From assembly GCA_028571685.1 (NCBI GenBank), contig CM053143.1:140712829-140776828 (forward strand): a stretch of 64,000 bases of DNA, written 5' to 3'. This document shows, in pieces, positions 20,286 to 32,109 of this stretch. The position numbers and the translations under genes are program-made. Each line of letters opens with the position of its first letter. Position 1 is the stretch's first letter. The notes beneath the pieces are model-generated. The model searched no databases and had not been told where the DNA came from. It saw only the letters and a list, made by a program, of their open reading frames with translations. Source of the DNA: Heterohyrax brucei. Taxonomy: Eukaryota > Chordata > Mammalia > Hyracoidea > Procaviidae.

Positions 20286-21689
20286 TTTTCCTCTTGGTTG
20301 AAATAGAAAGTGGTAATGTAAAAGAACTCTTCAGAATTCTGAAGACGCTAATCTAGAACAACCAAACTGTCATCTTGAGAAAGAATTGTGGTGCTGACAG
20401 AGGAGGTCTCAGAATGCAAATTCTGTTTGGAAGAATATTTTTTTCTCTTCACAAGCATGTGTATTATTTTCTGTCCTTTCCCTACACCCTTCTGCACTTA
20501 GGGTAAAACTCATAATGGATAAAGTTCAGATGATTCAGACTTAAGGCCTGATTGCTGCCTAAAACTACCCATTCAAATTCATTTTTGCTAAAACCAGACC
20601 TTCTTACAATGGGAGCCATTTAAAATAAGCTCTTCTGTGAACATTTGAACATCTGTAAGAAAATATACAGGAGCCCAGTTTTCAATCTGAAAAGTTGTAT
20701 CCAAGATAATCCAGTTGCCTTGACAGTTGAGGATGGGCCAGGGAAAGGTGATTTCATTTTGGCAGATCCCTTATTCCATAGAACTGTCTTTTGCCTCATG
20801 AAAGGATCTGCTGCCTCCACAGTGGGTATGTGAGAGCAACCAAAGCTACATCTACAGAGCCCTGGGACCTGATTCTAGTGACTTCCAATAAGAGCTCAGT
20901 AAATCTAAAAGCAGGAATTTTTCTAGACTTGTATCTCTTCAGCATGCCATTCTTATTAAGGAACATTCTGGGAATCATGTGGCTCTCAAAGAGTTAGTTT
21001 TTGTTTCCAGTTAATTTTCAAAAAATGTTAAGCTTCAAGTCTAACATTGGCCAAGCCCTTTAAAAAGATCCATAGCACCACCATTTAATTTTTACTGAGT
21101 ACAGTGTTAATAAAAATATCCAAATTCTGGCTTACATGGAAATGACATGTTCCAAGAAAATATCTAAGACCTGTATTCCCAGCATGTGAGTGAACTGTGG
21201 CATCATGTTCACTACTGGATTGCTGTCATGTTTATTGTATACTGCTTTACCTTGCTTGGCTGGGATGAATTCTGTGACCTGTAACTGATACATGTGGTTT
21301 TAACTTGAGTAGATTTTTTTTTTTTTTCTGTGAAAAGACAGCTTTAGATGGAAGAGATTTGAGGATTAGAGACTACAGAAAGCTTTGATGTCCATGTACC
21401 TGTGCTTACCGGATGTGTCTCAGATTGGTTGGCCTTTTCACTGGTTACTTAAAGTGTTTTCTGAAACTTGGCAAACAGTTGCTGATTAGCAACAAACTTT
21501 TCTACAGTGGACTGTTAGGCTGGATTTTATTAAACTACACACAAATGCTGGCTTGAGGATAAACTGCCAATCTCAGCCTCAAATCTGACTCGAAGCTCAA
21601 AATCAAGCTTCTACTTAATATTATTGCTAGAACCCGTTTTTAACTACCTGGCATGAATTCATCTAAATTCAGTGTTTTTGTGGCAAAAT
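20286..21689. other. Unassigned sequence
   Basis: No gene recognised. A T14 run lies at 21314-21327. Overlapping 60-68-codon frames on both strands around 20620-20997 share no domain. Confidence 0.45.
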
Positions 21690-22285
21690 GTATGCATATC
21701 TTCAGCTCAAGACATAAGATTTTCTGTCTTTATAATTTTGTATTATGAAAAAATGTGTACTTGTTTAAGAACTCCATACATATAATATGTTAATCAGAGA
21801 AAACGAAAGTCTCCTGTAATCCAGCTTCTCAGAAAACTTCTCTCTTGCTCTTTTAGAGAGTGCTTTTCCCTGTTTTTTTCTCTGTAAGATTGCTGACATA
21901 CAAGCACGTGTATTCATTAAAACAACTTCACTGTACTACTATCCTTCTACAACTTACTTTTCTCTTATGTATCTCTTCTTGCTGTTGTAAACAGTTAACA
22001 TGCTCAGCTACTAACCAAAAGGTTGAAGGTTCGAATCCATTCAGAGCTGCCTCAGAAGAAAGACCTGGTAATCTACTTCCAAACAACTAGCCACTGAAAA
22101 CCCCACAGAGCACAGTTCTACTCTGACAGGTGGAGGTGCCCTGCATCGAACTAACTCAACAGCAACTAGCTATCATATCAATTCCTATTGTATCTTTTTG
22201 ACAGATCAATTTTATTCCTTTGTAGAGTTGCCTATAGTTTATTTGGGCAGTCCTCTATTGATGGACATTTACATATTATACTAAT
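21690..22285 (-). mobile_element. L1 3' region split by a SINE
   Basis: Left piece (to 21985) shows ctacaacttacttttctctt and similar words of a reversed L1 end. After the SINE, the right piece (22176-22285) shows the downstream words gcagtcctctattgatggac and atttacatatta. The SINE at 21986-22175 interrupts it. Confidence 0.55.
21986..22175 (+). mobile_element. AfroSINE, second head type
   Basis: Starts at aaacagttaacatgctcagc (first head bases lost), B-box ggttcgaatcc intact, then acctggtaatctacttcc, gcacagttctactctgacag and the tail aactaactcaacagcaact. A preserved B box makes this one of the clearer heads of its type. Confidence 0.85.
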
Positions 22286-23455
22286 ATCCCCCTTTTAATT
22301 TACATGCAGTAAAATTCACTCTTTTGGTATAAAATTTATGAGTTTTGATGAATGAGTACAGTAATGAAACCACCACCATAATCAAGTTACCAAACTGCTC
22401 CATCACTATGTAAACTAAAACTATCCATCTGTAGTCAGCCCCTTCCTATAACCCACACCCTGACAAACACTGAGCTGTTTGTTATCTATCCCTACAATTT
22501 TATCCTTTCCTGAATTTCTTAAAAAGTGCAAACATACTGTATCTAACGTTTTGAATACAGCTTCTTTCACTTAACATAGCGCATTTAAGAGTCTTTCATC
22601 CATGTTATTACATGTATCAGTATTTCATTTCTTTTTATTGCTTAGTAGCCTTCCAGGATGTGGAGGTACCAGTTTTCTTACTATTAACCAGCAGAAGGAC
22701 ATTTTGGTTGTTTCTATCTTTGAAATTATAAAGCCACTGTAAGTACTCATATATAGGTTCTTGTGTGAACGTAAGCCTTATTTTACTTGGGTAAATACCC
22801 AGAGGTGGAATTGCTGGGTCATATTGTTAAGTGCTGTTTGGTTTTAATTTGCATTTCCCTAGTGATGAATAATGCTGAACATCTTTTCATGCACATATTA
22901 ATCGTTCATATATCTTCTTAGGGGAAGTCTCTGTTAACATCTTTGTTCATTTTTTAATTGGGTTGGTTCTTATTGAGTTTCTCATTATTTGAGTATATGT
23001 TCTAGGTACCAGTTCTTTTTCAGATGTTGCTTTGCAAATATTTTCTTCCAACCTGTGCTCTTTGTCTTCTTTCAACTGTATCTTTTATAAAATGTTAAAT
23101 TTTGACAACATCCAATTTATACTTTTTAATGGATAGTTATTTTGGAATCATATCTAAGTACTCTTTGATTAGGGCCTCAAAGATTGTCTTTGTTTTCATC
23201 TATAAGTGTGATAATTGTTGCTCTTACATTAGGGTTTATGATTCATCTAGAGTTCAGTGTCATGTAAGTTGCAAGTTATGGGTTGAGGTTTATTCTTTTT
23301 GCTTATGGATACTTGTTTTAGCACCATTCATTGAAAAGGTTACCCTTTCTTTATTGAGCTGCCTCTCCACATTTATCAAAATTAGTGGGTTATACTCATG
23401 TATGTGTGGATATATTTCTAGACTCTTTGTTTCAGAGGTATAGATTGTAAGGGCC
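22286..23455 (-). mobile_element. L1 LINE 3' UTR and ORF2 end
   Basis: A continuous reversed L1 of about 1.17 kb. Ordered words: gcagtaaaattcactctttt, accaccaccataatcaagtt, ttcttgtgtgaacgtaagcc, gtggaattgctgggtcatat, ttaatttgcatttccctagt, gaacatcttttcatgc, tttgcaaatattttcttcc, attcatctagagttcagtgt, agcaccattcattgaaaagg. These come from the reverse complement of the 3' UTR and terminal ORF2. The plus-strand frame 23102-23443 inside it is spurious. The second-strand copy is truncated at the 5' side (23455). Confidence 0.85.
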
Positions 23456-24756
23456 AACCAGATTGCTTCTAAAGTGTCCCCAAGAAATGAAGCTACCAAA
23501 TCCCATTTAGACCACATTCTTATTTATAGCTTAGTAAAGTCTAAGTGAAAACATTCTGTAGTGAATTTAAACTCAGGTCATAAAAACTTCCATTGTATAA
23601 ACTAGAGGTCTCCAGTGTAGGGGGCACATACAAGATGATCTCAGAGGGGATGGAGAAAAATATGAGCACTTCAGGGTTGCTGTCTGGGACCCTGACTACT
23701 TGTTTACTAAAAAGGCCGTGTCTCATTCCCATTTTCTGTCTTTCGGAGCACTTTAATAGGATGTGGTGCCAACCAGAATGGGTCAGGAGGGAAGAGTAAA
23801 GTTAATGAAAAGCAATGTGTGCGCCCTTAGGTTTAACTTTTTTTTTGGTAATATTTCTCCAAATATAAAGATTGGTTGGTATTGACCATTTCCAGATTCT
23901 CCTTAATAGAGAAAGTGTGACATTACAGAATGGTTCGCTACCATATATATATGCTTGCCACACCTGAAGGGAAATTTTACAGCTCAAAAACATTTGATAT
24001 TTAACTCAGAGTAATAGAATTTTTTTAATACTAAATGCATACTTGTCATCTTCTATTAGAACAGAGTATTAGAATCTACCTTTTTCTTTTCAACCTACAG
24101 GATCCCAAAGCAAGGGGCGAATTTTATGTAACACACTTTTTGGTTTAGAAATGGTTCCGAAGATCCAGCCAGTTACCTGCCTTTCATCTCCAATTTGCTA
24201 ATTTACTATACACTGTCACTACCTAATCTTCACAAGTCCTGAGGACATTTTATCAACTAAATGAATCAACTCTGTAGCAGAAGTCAGAAAAAGTTATTTC
24301 TGCAACTTGGAAAGAGCTAAGCACTCCCCTCCCTTCCCTTACCCCTTAGTAGTTAACCTATAAAATCCTTGAACAGGGACATCCTAGAACCTTGAGATGA
24401 TCTTCCTTCCATCCACCCCTTCCTCTCCTCCTTCCTTCTATATCCTGTAAGTACATTTATCTGTGTTTTGAATAAATCAGAAGAATGTGACACAGTTCCT
24501 TCCTGATAGTGTAGGTGGACAGAATGTACACATCCACAAAATGGATAAATAATACGATGGTATAATTCAGAGTTCTCTACAAAATCTAGTTTTATCAAGC
24601 TCAACTGAGACTTCTTTTTTGACCAATGAAATAAAATAGTAGTGATCTTTTATCCAACATGCAGAGGGAGAGAGAAAAAGAGAAGTTAGTGGATAAAATT
24701 GTAAGCATCTTCTCTCATACATTCTCCTCAAAATTTTTACACTTGGTACCCTAACT
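23456..24756. other. Unassigned sequence
   Basis: No gene or clear repeat. Small frames appear on both strands at 23541-23993 and 24353-24779 without domain content. A short (TA)n run occurs near 23942. Confidence 0.5.
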
Positions 24757-24918
24757 AAAAAACTAACCACTGCCGTCAAGTCAGTTCTGATTCACAGGGA
24801 CCCTATAGGACAGAGTAGAACTGCCCCATAGGGTTTCTAAGGAGCACCCGATGGATTTGAATTGCCAGCCTTTTGGCTAGTGTCTGTAGCACTTAACTGT
24901 CACACTACCAGGGTTTCC
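24757..24918 (-). mobile_element. AfroSINE, short form
   Basis: Reverse copy with aaccactgccgtcaagtcag at the tail, gacagagtagaactgcccca, and acttaactgtcacactacc at the head. First of two same-strand copies separated by only about 13 bases. Confidence 0.9.
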
Positions 24919-24931
24919 ACGAATCTATCCT

Positions 24932-25096
24932 TAAAAACCCATTGCTGTCCAGCCGACTTTGATTCAAACACCCTGCAGCGACTGTATCGGACAGAGTAGA
25001 ACTGCCCCCACTGAGTTTCCAAGGAGCAACTGGTAGATTTGAACTGCTAACTTTTTTTATAGCAGCTAAGCTCTTAACCACTAGGCAACCAGGGCT
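24932..25096 (-). mobile_element. AfroSINE, short form
   Basis: Reverse copy: aaaacccattgctgtccagc at the tail, cggacagagtagaactgccc, gagtttccaaggagcaactg and ctcttaaccactaggcaacc at the head. Adjacent to the preceding copy in the same orientation. Confidence 0.9.
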
Positions 25097-25993
25097 CATA
25101 GTTTATTCTAGAAGGGGAAGAAATTTATAATCTGAATTAGAACAAAAATGTAGTCTTTATATTTGAGTAACTGCTGTAGCAACAAACATAAACAATACAT
25201 GGAATTATAGGTGTTGGGAGCTGAGCAGAAGTTCTCTAATTGTCTTATCCAGGCCCGTCAGGAAACTGACCTTGGACAGGTTAACTCATTTTCCTGAGGT
25301 CACTGTCTCAGACACTTCAGGTTACTGCCACAGACAGTCAAAAGTATGTATGGGCCCCAGTGATGCAGAGGCTTCTTGAAAGAGGCAGATAAAACATGGC
25401 CTGGCAAGACAGGAAGAATTGGGTAGGATGAGGTGATGTGTTTACAGAGCTTTCAAGGTTAGTCACCCAGGCAAACAAATCCATGATTCTAGACAGGGAT
25501 CTCAGTTAGAGACTAGTCTTTTCAAGACTGGTGAAGTCAATTAGGAGCTCAAGGGGCTCTGTTACACACGTATATATTAATTCTGTCAGGTCGTTAGGGC
25601 GACAGTTAATACATGGCTGCTTTTTGTGTGTGTGTGATCCCATTACTGCTTTAAAACAGTCAATCACACCCATCTCATTTGGCCAGAGAAGTTATTTTAT
25701 AACTTCACACTTTTACTAGTGGGGAAAATCTGGAAAGAGTTTAGTAACCGTTTCCAACACTGGAGTTTGTTATTTTCTATTCCTTGGTTTTGTTTTGTTT
25801 TATTCTCTCCTCTCCCTTTCTTTTTCTTTAATTGCTGACATTTGAAAGTTTGAGTTTCATTAAGCTTCTTTCTCTTGCCCTGGGCACACCCTTTTCTGGT
25901 GCCCTCTAGAACCAGTTGCCACCACCCCGATTGCCTGGCAGTTCTGCAGTGTCTCAGACGTTTTGAAGACTCTAACTACTAAAGCTATTTATG
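25097..25993. other. Mostly unassigned; possible MIR piece
   Basis: At about 25205-25300, caggaaactgaccttggaca with gttaactcattttcctgag hints at a reversed MIR core. The rest is unassigned and includes a T-rich stretch near 25790-25830. Confidence 0.4.
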
Positions 25994-26194
25994 CAAATGA
26001 ACCCACTGCTGTCAAGTTGATTCGGACTCCTAGTGACCAATAGGATAGGATAGAACTGCCCCATAGGCTTCCAAGGTTATGAATCTTCATAAAGAAGACT
26101 CCTACATCTTTCTTCCACAGAGAAGCCGGTAGGTTTGCATCACAGTCTTTGAGTTAGCAGTGTAGTGCTTAATCACTGCACCACCACAGCTCCT
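25994..26194 (-). mobile_element. AfroSINE, long form
   Basis: Tail aacccactgctgtcaagttg, a long-form middle (gaatcttcataaagaagact, tttcttccacagagaagc), and head gtagtgcttaatcactgcac. Confidence 0.85.
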
Positions 26195-26205
26195 GTCTTA
26201 AAAAT

Positions 26206-26365
26206 TGTTGTTATTAGGTGCTATTGAGTCAGTTCCGACTCATAATGACCCTAAAAGTCAGAACAGAATTGGCCCATAGAGTTTCCAAGGAGCAGCTGGT
26301 TGATTTGAACTGCCCGCACTTGGGTTAGCAGCCAAGCTCGTAACTGCTGTACCACCAGGGCTCTG
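26206..26365 (-). mobile_element. AfroSINE, short form with RTE-like tail end
   Basis: The tail end reads attgttgttattaggtgcta then ttgagtcagttccgactcat, which is the RTE LINE terminus seen at 7003 rather than the A-rich tail of most copies. The body and head are ordinary short form (gagtttccaaggagcagctg, taccaccagggctc). Confidence 0.85.
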
Positions 26366-26599
26366 TCCTAACAATCAGAGGCTAGAAAACAGCAACAGGA
26401 TGGTAAACCAGTGTGGGTTTGTAGAAGTCACACTTGTCACTTCATTCTGGTGCCCACAAGTGGTAAGGAATTAATTCAGCCTTGGAGATGCCTTAGTGCC
26501 CTTATTTCATGTTCTCTGCTTCACTGCAAACCTGGTCTGTGGCTCAGATGCTGTAGAAAGACAGCATTAGGAACTCAAACGTAGCAATTTTGTTGATGT

Positions 26600-26770
26600 C
26601 AAGTCATCTGTTTATCTAACAAGTATCTACTGAATGTCTACTATGTGATAGGCATTGTGTTAAATGCTAGAAACATGTCTCCTTTGATACACAGTGATGG
26701 ACCAGATGGACTCTCAAAGATGAATAAGACAAGTTCCTTGTTCAAGGAACTTGAATTGTGGTAGATTCTC
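26600..26770 (-). mobile_element. L2 3' end fragment
   Basis: gtatctactgaatgtctact then atgtgataggcattgtgtta is the reversed L2 terminus. Confidence 0.7.
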
Positions 26771-26821
26771 CTATATAAATTGGTAGCCTTTTCTTTTTTG
26801 AATTTAAGTCTTTAGTCTTTA

Positions 26822-27022
26822 TGGGATCTGTGGGTGGCACAAGCTCTAGGCTACTAGCTAAAAGGCCAGCAGTTTGAATTCACCCAGAGGCACCTCAGAA
26901 GAAAGTCCTGGTAATCCACTTCTGAAAGATCACTGCCATAAAAAATCCTATGAAATAGAATTCTACTCTGACATGGGATCCCACAAGTTGAAATCAAGAC
27001 GACATCTGGTTTGGTTTTCTTT
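26822..27022 (+). mobile_element. AfroSINE, second head type
   Basis: Head ggatctgtgggtggcacaag, B-box-like agtttgaattc, then cacccagaggcacctcagaa, gtaatccacttctgaaagat, a degraded ttctactctgacatggg and tail ggtttggttttctt. Confidence 0.85.
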
Positions 27023-27144
27023 TAGTATTTACAGTGGAGATACTTTGCCCTGGGATAACCAGTGGTGTCTAAATAGCACAGTTTGGAGGTGAAAATTTGG
27101 GCTCTGAAGATGATGGTTAATGGGAAAGAGCTGTCTTCTTCCCA

Positions 27145-27411
27145 TAAGCCAAAAAGCCAAGTGCCATCGAGTCGGATCCAATAAGAATGACCTCTAAATT
27201 GTACCTACTCGGTGTTCTCCATTAGTAAACCCAAGACCAAAAACACTTCTGACAAGTCAACTCGTAGTGACCCTACAAGGTAGAGCTTCTAGCACTGTAC
27301 TGTATGAAAGCAGACTGCCATGTCTTTCTCCCAGGGAGCGCCTGGTAGGCTTGCACCACTGACCTTCTAGTTCACAGCCAAACACGTAACCACTGCATCA
27401 CCAGGGCTCCT
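27145..27411 (-). mobile_element. AfroSINE long form plus a preceding tail fragment
   Basis: 27145-27185 holds only a tail (aagccaagtgccatcgagtc). A complete long-form copy starts near 27232: cttctgacaagtcaactcgt, gaaagcagactgccatgtct, cccagggagcgcctggtagg and cgtaaccactgcatcaccag. Both are on the minus strand. Confidence 0.8.
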
Positions 27412-28689
27412 TTGTCCATTAGTAACACAGAGAATACTCGGTTTTCTTTGATGTGTTTGCTTTGGAAGTGTCTGTGCTTTTGGCATCAGTTAAATAGCAA
27501 CTGTTTTTATGGATTACCAGAAATGTTTGCTTTTGTGTTGATTTTCTAATTTTGTTATAAAATGAACATCTTCATCTGTGCCTCATTCATGACAACTTGG
27601 AAACTGAGATATTTTTAAGTGTAAAATGTGATTTGAGAAATTGAAAAAACTTAGTGTGGGATTTGTATGAGCAAGTATAGATTTCTGCTTAAGAGGTGGC
27701 CTAGCCCTTCTGGGTGGCTCTTCCTCTGTTCCATACCCTCCCTTCTCCTTTTCATTCCTTCCCTTGTATTCCTAAGTATAATAATAGATGCTTGTAGCAG
27801 AGCAGCTGAGCAGGGCTGCAGAAATGGTCCCAGGTGGAACTGATCACACATGCCCCATCCAGCCGTGAGGAGATAAGGTGCACTGAGACCCGTGGGCCAA
27901 ATGCGCCAGCCAGTCACAGAGCCCAAGCCGATGTTCTGTGGAAAAGCAATTTAGAAGCTGCACTAACATCGTCAGGTTACCAAGGACTGCTTTCTCCACA
28001 CTCGCTGGAACCTTGAATAGTCTGGGACAACGTGTGATTACTGAGGTGGTGACAGGAAAGAGACAAAGGGACAGTGGAAAACCGTTTTTGCAGTAACATC
28101 GTTCCATGGTTCAACATAAAGCCTTATTTGGAATGGGTGAAGGCAAGGAAATGGTTGTTGGCATTAAAAATAGTCTTTTAATAAAAATACTGTCAGTGAT
28201 AGCTGAAAAAGTCATAGAATATTTTTATTTTTTAAAATCTTGGCAGAAAGCAACTGGTGCATTTGCCATTGTATAACCAGTGTTTAAAGCAGGTAAAACC
28301 TAAAGTCTGTAAAGAACTGATAATCTGTTAACTTCCCATTTATTCATTCATCAAATATTGTTTGGTTGCCTCTGTTTTGCTTTCCATCAACATTTGCCAT
28401 CCTTGGCTTCACTATCTTCTTCCAAATCAGTTGTGCTTTTTTCTTAAAAAAAAAAAAAAAAGATACTAAAGTCTATGTGTTAACTTGTTACCTAAAGCAT
28501 GCTGGATGAGCAGCTTTTGGATTTCACTGTTGGGTAGCGTGTTTGGGCATTTGGTAGTTTGTTTGAGTTGATCACCTCCTTAGAGTTCTTTCCTGCTGCA
28601 AAAATTTAACCTAGGATCATTCATGTTGGGGAGGTAAGCAAATCTACAAGTCTTTGGGTTTCCTTGAGATGGCTAGAACTTGCCAGTTA
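27412..28689. other. Unassigned, with A16 tract
   Basis: No gene recognised. An A16 run is at 28446-28461. Frames on both strands at 27651-28107 overlap one another and carry no domain. Confidence 0.5.
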
Positions 28690-28890
28690 GAACCAGTAAA
28701 CAGTTGCTGTTGAGTCAGCTGGGAATCATGGTGGCCCTTTGTCAGAGAGAAGCTGTGCTCTGTAGTTTTGTGTCTGATTTTTCAGAAGTATATCACCAGG
28801 TCTTTCTTCGGATGAGCCTCTAGGTGGACTCCCACCTCCTCAGCTGCTTAGCAGCTGAGCCTGTCAACAGTTGCAGTTTTAGAACCACAG
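28690..28890 (-). mobile_element. AfroSINE, second head type
   Basis: Tail acagttgctgttgagtcagc, then gctgtgctctgtagttttgt, tttttcagaagtatatcacc, aggtctttcttcggatgagc and cctctaggtggactcccacc lead into a decayed head. This is the inverse of the second-type order seen at 15988. Confidence 0.75.
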
Positions 28891-30069
28891 CCACAAGTAC
28901 TTAATGAAAATAGGCGTCTTTGAAAACAGCAGGTTTTCATTGGTTGGTTGTTTCCAGATGCCCAAGCAAAGCTACTGCTGACTCTGCAGTTTACATTCCA
29001 AGCCAGCCTCAGATTTTTTTGAGTTAGAGAGTCTCTTAAGAACGCTCACTTGTCTTCAGCATGAATTTCTCCATGGTCCCCAATCCCTTACCCAGAGAGG
29101 TGTCCTAAAATGTCACAATGGCAAGAGGACACCAACGGCCATTCGTGGCACTGCTGTCTCTCAATATCTCTAGATTTGCCTCTGAAAGCACTCCAGATTG
29201 GCAGTAGGAGTTGCAATTATTAAGATTTCACCTCATTCCAAAAGAGATCCAAAGTGGTTTTGGTGCAGTGATAATGTCAAAGGAAAAAAATGTAAGAGTA
29301 GAAGATAAACTTAAGCTAAAGTTAAGATAAAATCACTGCATAGAATTTTAAAACATAAGAGAAATGTCATATGCTCCTGTATAATTATTGACACAGAGCT
29401 TCCTAGCAGCCAAATAAAAGAGGGAGCTAAGATTAGTTAGACTCTGAGACCATAGATGGGACTAACTGATAACCACATTTCTGCCTGCATAAACTTCACC
29501 TTCTAGGAGTAGGAGCTAAGTCTCCCACATGCTTATCATCTCCTGAAGCTATACCACTACTTGAGGTTCACGTGTGTCCCCACTTCCTTTTCCGAAAGCA
29601 TGCCTTGGGAAGCTGGTGCCCTGATTTTTCCCAAGAGCACTGCTGAAGTCAAGGATTTATTGGAGTTACAGCTGCAGATGTCAACTCCGTATCTCAGCTT
29701 TGGCTATCTCAGCAATAATCATCTTTTAGGGGAACAAATTTAAATCAAGAGGCAAGAATGAGAAGTAGGGAAATAAACCAGAAGTTCAGGATTCAAGGTG
29801 GTTTCACAGGGAAGGATTTCTCCTCCCTAGAGTCTAATTCTATATTCAGACCCATGTGCGCATGAGTTTAACTATTTATTGAACTCTCTAAGTACAGAGG
29901 TCTCAAGAGGATAGAACCACCTATGTGCGTCACAAATTAAATCAAATGCATATGATGGACTAAAAAGTTTTACTGTGGCTTTCTTTAGCCCTTTGAATCA
30001 TTTTCAAACAGCAGTAGGCCAGCAGGAATACTGCTTAATTTATAGATTTAACTTGTCCTAATCATTCGT
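28891..30069. other. Unassigned sequence
   Basis: No recognised gene or repeat in about 1.2 kb. Confidence 0.5.
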
Positions 30070-30236
30070 GGAAACGACTGGTGGCCTAGTCGTTAAGTGC
30101 TACAGCTATTAACCCAAAGATCAGCAGTTCAAATCCACCGGGCACTCCTGGAAACTTCATGGAGCATTTCTACTCTGCCCAGGAAGGTTGCTATGGGTCA
30201 GAATGGACTTAACAGCAGTGGGGTTTGGGGTGGGGC
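30070..30236 (+). mobile_element. AfroSINE, short form
   Basis: Head gactggtggcctagtcgtta with agtgctacagctattaaccc, B-box cagttcaaatcc, then gaaacttcatggagcatttc and the tail gtcagaatggacttaacagc. Confidence 0.9.
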
Positions 30237-30237
30237 T

Positions 30238-30355
30238 TTATTCATTCATCTGTTCAACGAATAATTCTTGAAATTTGACTATGCCAGACATTTGGGATAA
30301 AGCAGTGAATAAAAATGTTGAAGTCTCCTGTACTCATACAGTTTATAATTATTAT
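30238..30355 (-). mobile_element. L2 3' end fragment
   Basis: ttattcattcatctgttcaa, then ctatgccagacatttgggat and aaagcagtgaataaaaatgt, is the reversed L2 terminus. The SINE at 30070 abuts it. Confidence 0.7.
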
Positions 30356-30454
30356 TTTTGTTGTGAGTGTTAAGAAATATTTGCCTTTGCTTGCATGTTT
30401 TCTATCTGAACTCTCAGTCTCTTAAGCATTATCTGATTTTTATTTTGATCTTTA

Positions 30455-30605
30455 AATTACCCTGTGAGGTAGTTTGGCAGACATTAATCCCTTTTCTTAC
30501 AAATCAGGAAAATGTTTAAACTTGTCAAGGTCACACAGAACAGGGATACAAAACCAGGTATCCTGACTCCCAGGCCTAACTTTCCTCTATTGTACATTCT
30601 TTGAC
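30455..30605 (-). mobile_element. MIR SINE
   Basis: Reversed MIR: taccctgtgaggtag, ttaatcccttttcttacaaa, aacttgtcaaggtcacacag and atcctgactcccaggc. Confidence 0.75.
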
Positions 30606-30644
30606 CCAATTGTACATTTTCACTTTATTTGCTGATCTCCAGTT

Positions 30645-30700
30645 TTCTAGCTGTGAATTGGACTTGACTCAATAACAGTGGGTTGGGTTGGGTTTTTTGA
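30645..30700 (+). repeat. AfroSINE tail fragment
   Basis: gtgaattggacttgactcaa then acagtgggttgggttgggtt. Head and body absent. Confidence 0.65.
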
Positions 30701-31065
30701 TTATTTGACAGTATAAATGCAGATATGCAGATTTCTCTGAAAACCAAGCAAATAGTGAGGAGTAATCAGAACACAGTTTTCTAAGTCTTGCTCCTCAGTA
30801 TAATGACAGCCTGTACCGGTCTTACAAGTCCTGGTCCTGTGGACTCATTTTCAAGGCAGAGAAGAACAGAAAGAAGCTGTGTTGTTACTTTTTGTCACTT
30901 TCAATTAAAAAATTCCATCCACTGGTAAGAGAAAATAGCACTTTTCAATATTTGTTCATTTTTACATGTATCTCTCAGTAGTTAACTTGTGCTTGACATT
31001 CATTTGCAATCCAGCTTCCTCCCTTAACCTACCAGAGATAGTATTTTTCATATTTCCAAAGTTTA

Positions 31066-31268
31066 AAGAGTCTTTGTGGTGCAGTGGTGAAAGTACTCAG
31101 CTGCTAACTAAAAGTTGAGCATTTCAAACCCACCAGCTGCTCTGTGGGAGAAAGATTTAACAGTCTATTCCTATGAAGACTTTAGCTTAGGAAGTTCTGT
31201 GGGGAAGTTCTCTTCTGTCCTGTGGGGTCATCGAGGAATCACCTCAGTGGTACACAGCAACAACAAAG
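31066..31268 (+). mobile_element. AfroSINE, long form
   Basis: A-box tggtgcagtggtgaaag, a diverged B region (gcatttcaaaccc), long-form middle gggagaaagatttaacagtc, then gttctcttctgtcctgtggg and a decayed tail ending in cagcaacaac, which resembles the RTE (AAC)n end. Confidence 0.85.
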
Positions 31269-31734
31269 CTTAAAGAACAAGAAACTATAGCAGTGGAAGG
31301 ATTTCCCACAACAGCACAAATCACTGGACAACATCTCCAGTGGTATTAACCATCACGCTGTGTGACACGTGGACCTGTGACCCCTCCTCATTTTTCACAC
31401 AGGATTGCTGGCATTCAATCAGTGGGGTAGAATTGTCCCAGTAATGTTTTCCATCTGCTGACTTGGCACAAGTCGTCATAGCATGTCACCTGGATTCTGT
31501 CTTATGGTCTCCAGGGCAAGGCTGGAGGCACTGCAGAAGAACAACTACCACATTCATCTGTCAGCACTGTTTACTTTATTGCAACAAAACAACATTTTGC
31601 TGAAGTGTATTTAAATAAGCATATGGGGGTAGAGAGGGAAGATTCATAAAAGTCTAGGCAAAAAAAAACCTGAAACGCTTTTCCCTGCCATCTCTCTCTC
31701 TCTCTCTCCTTTCCTCCACATCTTCAAATCCTGA
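31269..31734. other. Unassigned, with (TC)n
   Basis: A (TC)9 run is at 31691-31708. Otherwise no recognised feature. Confidence 0.55.
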
Positions 31735-31925
31735 CAAAATACAAATGCTTCCTTTTCTAGGGAGTTTTTTCCCAACACCCTCACCCTCTGTGTGCTCCTG
31801 GAGAACGTATTTGGTACTGCATCTATCTCCATTATTTATATTTCCTTCTCACCCTTTAGACTGTAAATTCCTCAAAGAAGACTACACATTATATCTTTTA
31901 AGTTCTTTGTTATACCATACAATAT
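31735..31925 (+). mobile_element. L2 fragment
   Basis: gagttttttcccaacaccct, ttatttatatttccttctca, then ctttagactgtaaattcctc is the L2 sense-strand order just before its 3' end. Confidence 0.6.
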
Positions 31926-31954
31926 GTTTTAGCTCAGAGACCACCCTGCAGAAA

Positions 31955-32109
31955 GGAACCACTGCTGTTGAGTCAATTCAAACTCATCATGACCCTATAG
32001 TGAGAGTAGAACTGTTCCATGGAGTTTCCCAGGAGCATCTGGTGGATTTGAACTGCCAACCTTACGGTTAACAGCCATAGCACTTAGCCACTACACCACC
32101 AGGATTTCC
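31955..32109 (-). mobile_element. AfroSINE, short form
   Basis: Tail aaccactgctgttgagtcaa, ggagtttcccaggagcatct, and head gcacttagccactacaccac. Confidence 0.9.

Noticed and set aside
23102-23443. A 113-codon plus-strand frame
   Set aside because: It is antisense to the L1 ORF2 end.
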